Source of the DNA: Gordonibacter massiliensis (ex Traore et al. 2017)
Lineage (GTDB): Bacteria > Actinomycetota > Coriobacteriia > Coriobacteriales > Eggerthellaceae
Length of the DNA stretch: 64,000 nucleotides
Direction: 5' to 3'
Assembly: GCA_900170005.1 (NCBI GenBank)
Contig: LT827128.1
Coordinates: forward strand, 868,001 to 932,000
The notes below the pieces were generated by a model. It did no database searches. It had not been told where the DNA came from and saw only the letters and a program-made list of their open reading frames with translations. The translations under genes were made by a program, and so were the position numbers. Of this stretch, positions 1 to 7,638 are shown piece after piece. Positions within the stretch are counted from its first letter, which is position 1, and every line of letters begins with the position of its first letter.

Positions 1-1500
1 GGCGCGCAGCTTCGCGCGACCGAGCAGGAATCCTATTGCGACAACCCGGCGGCCAACGCCCTGCTGGCCTTCTACTTGGGTCAGGCGCGGGAGGCGGGGT
101 GCGCCGTGACAGCGAAGGCCTCGATACCCGCCGCCATCCCCTTCGACGAGCTGGACGTGTGCGTGGTGCTGGGCAACGCGCTGGAGAACGCCCTGCGCGC
201 CTGCCGGGAGATCCCGGAGGCGGACGGGCGCTCCATCGACGTCCTCGCCGTGTTCGAGGACGATCGGCTGCTCGTGTCCGTCGAGAACCCGTGCGCCGAG
301 CCGGTGCGTTTCGGCGCGGACGGGTTCCCGATCGCGCCGCAGCGGGAGGGGCACGGCGTGGGGCTCAGGAGCGTCGGGGCGGTGGCGAGGAAGTACCGCG
401 GCCTGCTGCGCTGCTCGTGCGACGAGGGGACGTTCCGGCTGCAGGCGGCGCTTGTCGACAGCGCAACGGAAGCGCCCGCGCCCGAGAGGAGGCGCACGTC
501 CACGCGCCGGATGGCGCAGGGATCGCTGCCGCTCGCCTGCGTCCTGCTCTGCGTGGCCGCGAGCATGCCGATGATGGCGCAGGCCTCGGAATACGTGCTG
601 GGGTCGGGTCCGTTCGCGCGCGTGGCCGCGTCGAGGGTGGAGGGTTTCAGGTGGGGCGATACGGGGTTTCGCGCCGTCGTGCCCCGCGTGGAGGACCTGT
701 CCTCCGGGGCCGCAAACGAGGGGGCCGGCGAATCCGGCGCCGACGGGATCGAACCCGCCGCATCCGAGCCCGATGACGCGGCCCAGCCGGAAGCATCGGC
801 CGCCTTCGAGGTGGATCCGCCCGCCTCCGGTTCGGTTTCGTGGGAGAGCGGCGGAGAAGGGGGGCAGACGGGCGATCCGGGGCTCGTCGTTCCGGTCGTG
901 CCCAAGCCTCCCGAGGCGGCGGACCCGGATGGGCCTTCGGGCGGGGCCCTGTCCGAAGGCATCGACGACATCAACCGCCGGATGGAAGAGTACGTCGCCA
1001 CGATGCGCGACAAGTTCCTGTGGTACGCCGCGCGCAAGTACCAGGGATACGTCGGGATGGACGTAACCTATCGCGTGGTGCGCAACGACGGGGCGCTTCT
1101 GTCCATCCGCTTCGACGGCGTGCTCAACGCGGGCGGCTCGGGCGAGTACGCGCGCACGTTCACGCTGGACAAGCGCACGGGCGCGGTGCTCGAGCTGGCC
1201 GACCTGTTCGTCCCCGGCAGCGACTACGTGTCCGTCGTCAGCGCCGAGGTGCTGCGGCAGATGGTGGAGCGCGTGGAAGCAGGCGAGGCCGACTACTTCG
1301 TGCTCGGCGGCATCTGGCCGGCGAGCGACTGCTTCACGGCGATCGACCCCGACCAGCATTTCTACATCGACGAGCACGACCGCCTGGTCATCGCGTTCGA
1401 CAAGTACGAGATCGGGCCGGGCAAGGACGGCGCGCCGGAGTTCGCCGTGCCCGCCGAGGCGCTCGCGGGCATCCTGCGCACTCCGACGCTGCTCGGATGA
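1..1500 (+). CDS. GHKL ATPase domain fused to DUF3298/RsiV-like domain (5' partial)
   Basis: The reading frame is open from base 1, so the N-terminus (probably a membrane sensor and dimerisation helices) lies outside the window. The first ~155 visible residues form an AgrC-type GHKL ATPase: an N box (GNALENALRAC) and a G box (GHGVGLRSV) are present. After an Arg-rich stretch comes one hydrophobic segment (from base ~520) ending in MMAQAS, then an acidic Pro/Gly-rich linker, then a DUF3298/RsiV-like domain (about 965-1490; FYIDEHDRLVIAFDKYEI and PEFAVP are typical). A cytoplasmic kinase-like ATPase is therefore followed by a probably extracytoplasmic module, an unusual order. No stop or well-spaced ribosome site separates the two parts; the ATG at 511 has a GGAGG about 20 bases away. 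The role as a signalling protein is inferred and the ligand is unknown. Confidence 0.75.
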   Translation, partial: GAQLRATEQESYCDNPAANALLAFYLGQAREAGCAVTAKASIPAAIPFDELDVCVVLGNALENALRACREIPEADGRSIDVLAVFEDDRLLVSVENPCAEPVRFGADGFPIAPQREGHGVGLRSVGAVARKYRGLLRCSCDEGTFRLQAALVDSATEAPAPERRRTSTRRMAQGSLPLACVLLCVAASMPMMAQASEYVLGSGPFARVAASRVEGFRWGDTGFRAVVPRVEDLSSGAANEGAGESGADGIEPAASEPDDAAQPEASAAFEVDPPASGSVSWESGGEGGQTGDPGLVVPVVPKPPEAADPDGPSGGALSEGIDDINRRMEEYVATMRDKFLWYAARKYQGYVGMDVTYRVVRNDGALLSIRFDGVLNAGGSGEYARTFTLDKRTGAVLELADLFVPGSDYVSVVSAEVLRQMVERVEAGEADYFVLGGIWPASDCFTAIDPDQHFYIDEHDRLVIAFDKYEIGPGKDGAPEFAVPAEALAGILRTPTLLG

Positions 1501-1640
1501 GGACGCGCCGGCCGCGCGGGTGCCGAAGGGGCTGCCGCGCGGCGGAAGGCGCTGGGGCGGCGCTTCGGCCCCGTTCGGGTCTCGCGTCGCGGCGATCTCG
1601 CCCGCCGCCGCTGCGCCCGAGGGCGATGCTTCCCGCGGGG

Positions 1641-4463
1641 TCAGCGCCGCGCCCGCCAGCGGCCGACGGCCTTCGCGAGCTCGGTCTGCACGAGCGAGAG
1701 GAACGCCAGCCCCAGCACGGCCGCCCATTGCCACGCGTTCATGGCCGCGCCCCCGAACGCCTCGCGCACGGGCGGGACGAGCAGCACGACGAGCACGAGC
1801 GCCGTGCTGGCCGCGGCGGCCCATCCGAGCCACGGGTTGCGGCCGCCCTCGCGGTCCCACACCGGGTCGGTGGTGGAGCGCTGGTTCAAGGCGCGCAGCA
1901 CCTGCGAGAACGCCAGCACGCCGAACGCCATGGTGCGTCCGAGCGCGTCGCCGCCCGCCTCGCGCCCCACCACGAACGCGAACAGGGCGAAGCACGCCAC
2001 GAACAGCCCTTGGAACACCACGCGGCGCGCCAGGGGCCCTTCCAGCAGCGTGCCCGCGCGCAGGGGAGGGTGCTCCATGATGTGGCGGCTCGCGGGCTCC
2101 ACGCCCAACGCGAGCGCCGGCAGCGTCGCCGTGGCCAGGTTCACCCACAGTATCATGACGGCCGAGAGCGGCGCGTTCCAGTTCAGCGCCACGGCGGCCA
2201 GCAGCACCACGATCTCCGCCAGGTTGTCGGCGACCAGGAACTGCACGACCTTCTGGATGTTGCGGTGCACGCGCCGCCCCTCGCGCACCGCGTACACGAT
2301 GGTGGTGAAGCGGTCGTCCAAGAGCACCATGTCGGCGGCGTCCTTCGCCACGTCGGTGCCCGTGATGCCCATGGCCACGCCGATGTCGGCGGCCTTGAGC
2401 GCGGGAGCGTCGTTCACGCCGTCGCCCGTCATGGCCGTGACCTCGCCGTCGTGCTTGAGGGCGCGCACGATGCGCAGCTTGTGGTAGGGGGACACGCGGG
2501 CGAACACGCTCGCGCGGCGCACGGCCTCGTCGAGCTGGGCGTCGTCCATGTCCTCCAGCTCCCCGCCCGTGACCACGAGGTCGCCGGGGCGGTAGATGTC
2601 CAGCTCCGCGCCGATGGCGCGGGCCGTGGCGGCGTGGTCGCCCGTTATCATGACCGTGCGCACGCCGGCCGTGCGGCACGTGTCCACGGCCGCCCGCACG
2701 TCCGGGCGCGGCGGGTCCATCATCCCGACGAGCCCCACCAGCACGAGCTCGCGCTCGATGTCCTCTTCGTCGTTCGGCACGGCGGGCAGCGTCCGCGTGG
2801 CGAACGCCAGCACGCGCAGGGCCTCGTCGGAGAGCTTGCGGGCCACGTCGAGCGCGCGGGTGCGGTCCTCGTCGGTCATCGGGTGGGGGCCGTCGTCATC
2901 CATGACGAAGGCGCAGCGGGGCAGCAACCCGTCGAGCGCGCCCTTCACGAGCGCCACGATTTGGCCGTCGCGCTCGTGCACGGTTGCCATGCGCTTGCGG
3001 TCCGAATCGAAAGGGCGCTCGGCCAGGCGCGGATAGGCGGAGCGCAGGGCGGCCGGCTCCACGCCGATGTCGCGCGCCAGCACGAGCAGCGCGCCTTCGG
3101 TGGGATCGCCGATCACGGCGTCCGCGCGGGGCTCGGCGGATCCGCTCCCGCCTCGCGCTCGGGCCCCCGCGCTCCCGCCCGTGCCTGCGGCTCCGTCCTC
3201 GTCCGCGTCGGCCGCCTCGATCGGCCAGCCGCACTCGTCCACGGGTCGGACGTCCTCGTCCGGGTCGGCGGCGAAGCTCGCGTCGTTGCAGAGCGCCGCC
3301 ACGAACGCCAGGTCGCCGAAGAGCGCCGGATGCGCCTCGAGCGCGGCGACGGGTTCGGCCGCCGCGACGCGGTCGAGGTCGGGGCCCAGCGCCACGCGCA
3401 CGACGCTCATGCGGTTCTCGGTGAGGGTGCCCGTCTTGTCCGTGCAGATGACGGTGGCCCCGCCCAACGTCTCCACGGCGGGCAGGCGGCGCACGAGCGC
3501 CTGGTGCTTGGCCATGCGCTGCACGCCCAGCGCCATGACGATGGTGGCGGTGGCGGGCAAGCTCTCGGGGATGACGGAGATGGCCAGCGACACCGCCAGC
3601 AGAAGGAGCGGCACGAACGGCCGGCCGTAGGCGAGCCCGATGGCCACCACGGCCAGCGCCGCCGCCACGCCCACGATGGTGAGCAGCTTGCCGAACGAGG
3701 CCAGCTTGCGCTTGAGCGGGGTGTCGAGCTCCTCGTCGCCTTCCAAAAGCCCTGCGATCCGCCCGACCTCGGTGTCCATGCCCGTGGCCACCACCACGCC
3801 CCGGCCGCGCCCGCCCGTGACGATGGCGGTGGCGAAGGCCATGTCGGCGCGGTCTCCCAGAGGGGCGCCGGGCGCGACGAGCGCGTCCGCGTCCTTCTCC
3901 GAGGGTACGGACTCGCCGGTGAGCGAGGCCTCCTGCGTCCGCAGGCTGGCCGTGTCCAGCAGGCGCAGGTCGGCGGGCACCATGCTGCCGTCGTCCAGCA
4001 GCACCACGTCGCCGACCACCAGGTCGCGCGCCGCCACGACCTCCTCCGCGCCGTCGCGCACGACGCGGGCCGTGGGCGCGCTCATGCTGTGCAGGGCCTC
4101 GAGCGACGACTGCGCCCGGCTCTCCTGCACGATGCCGATGACGGCGTTCACCACCACGATGGCGAAGATGATGCCCGCCTCGGCCCACTCCTGCAGAAGC
4201 GCCGAGAGCACGGCCGCCACCACGAGGATGAGCACCATGGGATCGCCCAGCTGCTCGCGCGCCATGGCCCCGAGCGACTTGGGAGGCTTCGAGGCCAGCT
4301 CGTTGGGGCCGTTCTGGGCCAGGCGCCGGCGCGCTTCGGCGGCCGAGATGCCGTCCGGAGCGGATTCGAGGGCCGCGAGCACGACGTCGACGGGCTTGGC
4401 GTGCCAGGGGACGGCTTCCGCGCGGGGCGCTTCGGCATGCGGCGAATCGGTTCGAGAGCTCAT
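1641..4463 (-). CDS. Calcium-type P-type cation-transporting ATPase (P2A/SERCA-like)
   Basis: A 940-residue P-type ATPase, the usual length for bacterial P2 pumps. In order: cation ATPase N-terminal domain (WHAKPVDVVLAALES onward), actuator domain with TGES, transmembrane Pro motif in VIPESLPATATIV, phosphorylation motif ICTDKTGTLTEN, and hinge motif GDGVNDAPALKAADIG. The C-terminal membrane domain contains WVNLATATLPALALG. It should export Ca2+ (or a similar cation) with ATP. An acidic and Gly/Ala-rich insert lies in the nucleotide-binding domain (about bases 3100-3250). The start at 4463 is chosen because GAAAGGA lies 8 nt upstream and the cation ATPase domain follows; an upstream in-frame start at 4511 lacks such a site. 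The gene is convergent with the preceding one. Cation specificity is inferred from family motifs only. Confidence 0.9.
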   Translation of the reverse strand: MSSRTDSPHAEAPRAEAVPWHAKPVDVVLAALESAPDGISAAEARRRLAQNGPNELASKPPKSLGAMAREQLGDPMVLILVVAAVLSALLQEWAEAGIIFAIVVVNAVIGIVQESRAQSSLEALHSMSAPTARVVRDGAEEVVAARDLVVGDVVLLDDGSMVPADLRLLDTASLRTQEASLTGESVPSEKDADALVAPGAPLGDRADMAFATAIVTGGRGRGVVVATGMDTEVGRIAGLLEGDEELDTPLKRKLASFGKLLTIVGVAAALAVVAIGLAYGRPFVPLLLLAVSLAISVIPESLPATATIVMALGVQRMAKHQALVRRLPAVETLGGATVICTDKTGTLTENRMSVVRVALGPDLDRVAAAEPVAALEAHPALFGDLAFVAALCNDASFAADPDEDVRPVDECGWPIEAADADEDGAAGTGGSAGARARGGSGSAEPRADAVIGDPTEGALLVLARDIGVEPAALRSAYPRLAERPFDSDRKRMATVHERDGQIVALVKGALDGLLPRCAFVMDDDGPHPMTDEDRTRALDVARKLSDEALRVLAFATRTLPAVPNDEEDIERELVLVGLVGMMDPPRPDVRAAVDTCRTAGVRTVMITGDHAATARAIGAELDIYRPGDLVVTGGELEDMDDAQLDEAVRRASVFARVSPYHKLRIVRALKHDGEVTAMTGDGVNDAPALKAADIGVAMGITGTDVAKDAADMVLLDDRFTTIVYAVREGRRVHRNIQKVVQFLVADNLAEIVVLLAAVALNWNAPLSAVMILWVNLATATLPALALGVEPASRHIMEHPPLRAGTLLEGPLARRVVFQGLFVACFALFAFVVGREAGGDALGRTMAFGVLAFSQVLRALNQRSTTDPVWDREGGRNPWLGWAAAASTALVLVVLLVPPVREAFGGAAMNAWQWAAVLGLAFLSLVQTELAKAVGRWRARR

Positions 4464-5023
4464 GGGACGGTTCCTTTCGGGGTCGGGCGGGGGAGGGGCG
4501 GCGCGGCGCACACGCTGCGGCTCACGATACCTCGCACCGGGCGGCGTCCTCCAAACCGTGAAGGCCCGGTAGCGAAGCCATTACGCGCCGTGCGCGGCCG
4601 GCGAGGGCCCTTCTTGGCACAAAAGTTACCGATCCTCTGCGTTTGCGGGTGGGAAAAAGCCCGTTTGCCGTGCGTCATCCACTTGACGGACGCGTTTTAG
4701 CAGGTCGCAGAATCCGGAGACGAAGAGGCATTCCCGAAGGAGCTTGCATCTGCAGAGAATCGGTGATTTTCGTGCTGCAGACGCCGGATCCGCTGTTAAA
4801 CCGCCGTTGGCATTACGCAAGCCGGCGCGTTGTCATCCTGAGCGAGCGGAGCATTCGGCAGTCCACTGGACTGTTGCATGCTCAGGATGACAATCTGGCC
4901 GGGTGCATGTCGATGGCGGTTTGACAGCAGATCGCCGGATTGCCCGCTCGGGCGCGTCGGCCGCGCGTTCAGAGGTGGGCTTCTTGGGTTAGAATGGCCC
5001 CATCGACTCCGAAAGGACCCGCT
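4464..5023. other. Intergenic region between divergent ATPase and mtnA genes
   Basis: This 560-base gap holds the ATPase leader at its left end and an inverted-repeat element at 4831-4892 (listed separately). A TAGAAT box at 4990-4995 could be the -10 of mtnA, with GAAAGGA just before the mtnA ATG. Short open frames here have no ribosome site or recognisable similarity. Confidence 0.6.
4831..4892. repeat. Terminal inverted repeat element (TGTCATCCTGAGC family)
   Basis: TGTCATCCTGAGC at 4831-4843 is the exact reverse complement of 4880-4892. The interior has a second palindrome, CAGTCCACTGGACTG (4859-4873). The same terminal sequence bounds a longer element at 34406-34518, so this is a dispersed foldback repeat rather than a gene-specific site. 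Confidence 0.8.
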
Positions 5024-6121
5024 ATGGAACGCACGCTCCACCTTGAGAACCTGCCGCGCACCATCGAGCTCGAGCGCGACGGCGACGGTCGCGCGCGCCT
5101 CGTCTACATCGACCAGCGCCGCCTTCCCGACGAGCTCGTCTTCGAGCGCACGGGGGATTGGCGCGCGGTGGTGGACGCCGTCAAGGCGCTTGCCGTGCGC
5201 GGGGCGCCCGCCCTCGGCATCGCCGGCGCGGCCGCCGTGGCGTTGTGGGCGGGCAACGCGGGCACCGCCCGCGCCGTCGCGCGCGGGTGCGCCGGAGCGG
5301 GGGAGTTCTTCCTAGAGGAACTCGAGCCCGTGGCCGCCGAGACGGCCGACGCCCGCCCCACCGCCGTGAACCTCGCTTGGGGCGTGCGGCGAGCGGTGGC
5401 GCTGGCTCGCGACCTCGTGGCATCCGGCGCCGCCCCCGGCGAGGCGGCCGACGCGCTTTACGACGAGGTCAAGCGCATGGAGGCCGAGGACGAGGCGGTG
5501 AACCGCGCCATCGGCGATCGCGGCGCCGAGCTGATCGCGCCGGGAAGCCGCATACTCACGCACTGCAACGCGGGAAGCCTGGGCACCGCGTTCTTCGGCA
5601 CGGCGCTCGGCATCGTGTACGCGGCGGCCGCGCAGGGCAAGGTCGAGCGGGTGTTCGCCGACGAGACGCGTCCGGTGGGGCAGGGCGCGCGGCTCACGGC
5701 CTGGGAGCTGTCGCGCGCTGGCGTGCCGTGCACGCTCATCTGCGACGACATGGCCGCCAGCCTCATGGCGGCGGGCGGGGTGGACGCCGTGCTCGTGGGG
5801 GCCGACCGCATCGCGGCCAACGGGGACGTGGCCAACAAGATCGGCACGTACGGCGTGGCCGTGCTCGCCCGGCACCACGGCATCCCGTTCTACGTCGCCG
5901 CGCCCACCTCGACGATCGACCTCTCGCTGGCGTGCGGCGAGCAGATACCCATCGAGGAGCGCGACCCGCGCGAGGTGCTGCCCCGTCCCATCGCCGGCGT
6001 GGACGTGTGGAACCCGGCTTTCGACGTGACGCCCGCCGCCCTCGTCGACCGCATCGTCACCGAGAAGGGCGCCTTCGCGCCGGGCGAGCTCGAACAGGCC
6101 CTTTCGAGCGTTCGCGCGTGA
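5024..6121 (+). CDS. mtnA: S-methyl-5-thioribose-1-phosphate isomerase
   Basis: A 365-residue protein of the eIF2B-alpha/MtnA family. It converts 5-methylthioribose-1-phosphate to 5-methylthioribulose-1-phosphate in methionine salvage. Visible family motifs are VRGAPALGIAGA, HCNAGSLGT, ETRPVGQGARLTAWEL (Cys and Asp-region catalytic core) and GADRIAANGDVANKIGTY. The start at 5024 is supported by GAAAGGA 7 nt upstream and a TAGAAT -10-like box at 4990. No other methionine salvage genes are in the window, so the pathway context cannot be judged here; some MtnA relatives act on ribose-1,5-bisphosphate instead. Confidence 0.92.
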   Translation: MERTLHLENLPRTIELERDGDGRARLVYIDQRRLPDELVFERTGDWRAVVDAVKALAVRGAPALGIAGAAAVALWAGNAGTARAVARGCAGAGEFFLEELEPVAAETADARPTAVNLAWGVRRAVALARDLVASGAAPGEAADALYDEVKRMEAEDEAVNRAIGDRGAELIAPGSRILTHCNAGSLGTAFFGTALGIVYAAAAQGKVERVFADETRPVGQGARLTAWELSRAGVPCTLICDDMAASLMAAGGVDAVLVGADRIAANGDVANKIGTYGVAVLARHHGIPFYVAAPTSTIDLSLACGEQIPIEERDPREVLPRPIAGVDVWNPAFDVTPAALVDRIVTEKGAFAPGELEQALSSVRA

Positions 6122-6185
6122 TGCTACACTGAACGGGAAGGCTCAGGGGCGCGGCCGCACGCCGCGCGGAACGGAAGGAAGCCTC

Positions 6186-7229
6186 ATGCGCATCATCTAC
6201 CGCGAGGACCAGGAGCAGCGCGAGCACGGGACGCTGGCCGACGACGCCGCCTTCTCCGACGAGAGCGAGGGCCGTGCCCGATCGACCGAGCCCGACATCC
6301 TGCGCAACGACTACCAGCGCGACCGCGACAAGATCCTGCACACGAAGTCGTTCCGCCGCCTGTCGCACAAAACGCAGGTGTTCCTGGCCGCCGAGGGCGA
6401 CCACTTCCGCACCCGGCTCACCCATACGCTCGAGGTCGCGCAGATCGCGCGCACCATCGCCCGCGCCCTCGGGCTGAACGAGGACCTTACCGAGGCCATC
6501 TCGCTCGGCCACGATTTGGGGCACACGCCGTTCGGCCATACGGGCGAGGAGGCGCTCGCCCAGAGCCTGGCGCGCCACAAGGGGGTCGACCCAACCTCGC
6601 GCGAGGCGGCCGCGCTCTACCGGCACAACGAGCAGAGCCTGCGCGTGGTGGAGCTCATCGAGAACGGCGGCAAGGGCCTGAACCTTACGCCCGAGGTGCG
6701 CGACGGCATCCTGTGCCATACGGGCGATTTGCGCGCCGAGACGCTCGAGGGGCGCATCGTGGGCACGGCCGACCGCATCGCCTACGTGAACCACGATATC
6801 GACGACGCCATACGCGCGGGCATCCTGTCCGAGTCCGACCTGCCCGACACGACGCACGCCGTGCTGGGTCCCGACCACTCCTCGCGCATCCAGACGCTCG
6901 TCATGGACATGGTGGAGACGTCGGCCGCATGCGACGACATCCGCATGAGCGACCCGGTGTGGAACGCCATGATGGAGTTGAGGTCCTTCCTGTTCGCCCG
7001 CGTGTACACGGCTCCCGTCGTCATGGCGGAGGTGGACAAGGCAACCCGCCTCGTGGGCAGCCTGTTCGACTACTACGTCGCGCATATCGGCGAGGTGCCC
7101 GAGGAGTACCGCGCCATTGCCGAGGGGGACGACCTGCGCGCCGTGAGCGACTACGTGGCCGGCATGACCGACCGCTACGCCAAGAACCTCTTCCAGCAGC
7201 TGTTCATCCCGCATTCGCTGCACTATTAG
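6186..7229 (+). CDS. dgt: dGTP triphosphohydrolase-like HD-domain protein
   Basis: A 347-residue protein of the dGTPase family, which hydrolyses dNTPs to nucleosides and tripolyphosphate. The HD metal site is visible: FRTRLTHTLEVAQIARTIA followed by GHDLGHTPFGHTGEEAL, and RHNEQSLRVVE. The C-terminal half carries the family HD-associated region (DRYAKNLFQQLFIPHSLHY). GGAAGGAAG lies just before the ATG, and TACACT at 6125-6130 could be its -10, so it may have its own promoter although mtnA ends only 64 bases upstream. A large structured repeat starts exactly at its stop codon. Confidence 0.9.
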   Translation: MRIIYREDQEQREHGTLADDAAFSDESEGRARSTEPDILRNDYQRDRDKILHTKSFRRLSHKTQVFLAAEGDHFRTRLTHTLEVAQIARTIARALGLNEDLTEAISLGHDLGHTPFGHTGEEALAQSLARHKGVDPTSREAAALYRHNEQSLRVVELIENGGKGLNLTPEVRDGILCHTGDLRAETLEGRIVGTADRIAYVNHDIDDAIRAGILSESDLPDTTHAVLGPDHSSRIQTLVMDMVETSAACDDIRMSDPVWNAMMELRSFLFARVYTAPVVMAEVDKATRLVGSLFDYYVAHIGEVPEEYRAIAEGDDLRAVSDYVAGMTDRYAKNLFQQLFIPHSLHY

Positions 7230-7257
7230 GTTCCGCGGGCCTACGGCCCGCGGAACC
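7229..7257 (+). terminator. 13-bp GC hairpin directly at the dgt stop codon
   Basis: GGTTCCGCGGGCC (7229-7241), loop TAC, then GGCCCGCGGAACC (7245-7257): a perfect 13-bp stem beginning at the last base of the TAG stop. No T-run follows, so it is either a non-canonical terminator, a 3'-end stabiliser, or simply the first stem of the composite repeat. Confidence 0.6.
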
Positions 7258-7487
7258 CCTCGACGCTGCGGCCCGTCCTCGTGCCCGATCTCGCGGCGAT
7301 GCCGGGAGCTCGCGTACCGAAGTACGCTTCGCCCCCGCCATCTCCACGATCTCGGGCACGAGGACGGGCCTCGCTGACTTACTACGCCGACCTGGGCGGC
7401 AGTTTTCGCGCTGGCGCGCGAACGGGCGCTCTGGAGAGCGCCCCTACGGCAACCCGCACGGCGGTTTTCGCGCTGCGCGCGAAGCGC
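7229..7487 (+). repeat. Composite structured repeat, copy 1 (downstream of dgt)
   Basis: Stem A is at 7229-7257. CTCGACGCTGCG is followed by stem B, GGCCCGTCCTCGTGCCCGA (7270-7288) paired perfectly with 7352-7370. Inside stem B is an apical hairpin GCGTAC-CGAA-GTACGC (7312-7327). Then comes a ~117-base module (7371-7487) starting TCGCTGACTTACTACGCC that contains GGGCGCTCTGGAGAGCGCCC (7424-7443). Copy 2 downstream of rplS has the same order and a nearly identical 117-base module. The rest of the gap (7488-7638) carries the promoter of the next gene: TATCAT at 7598-7603. Confidence 0.8.
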
Positions 7488-7638
7488 GGGCCGCTCCGCT
7501 CCCGCGCGGTCGACCTGGGGTGCGGCGTTCGTGCCGGATGGCGCGCGGTTCGTGACGCCCCCTTTCCCGCGTGCCGCGCCGTGCGGGCGGCGCACGGTAT
7601 CATGAGGCCGTCTGCACCGAAAGCGAAGGGGTTTCGCC

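Noticed and set aside
840-4700. 1286-codon open frame on the + strand across the P-type ATPase gene
   Set aside because: It is the mirror of a clear ATPase on the other strand; the translation is Arg/Gly/His-rich without domains, a usual high-GC artefact.
4643-4924. 93-codon frame between the ATPase and mtnA genes
   Set aside because: It runs through the foldback repeat, has no ribosome site and no recognisable sequence.
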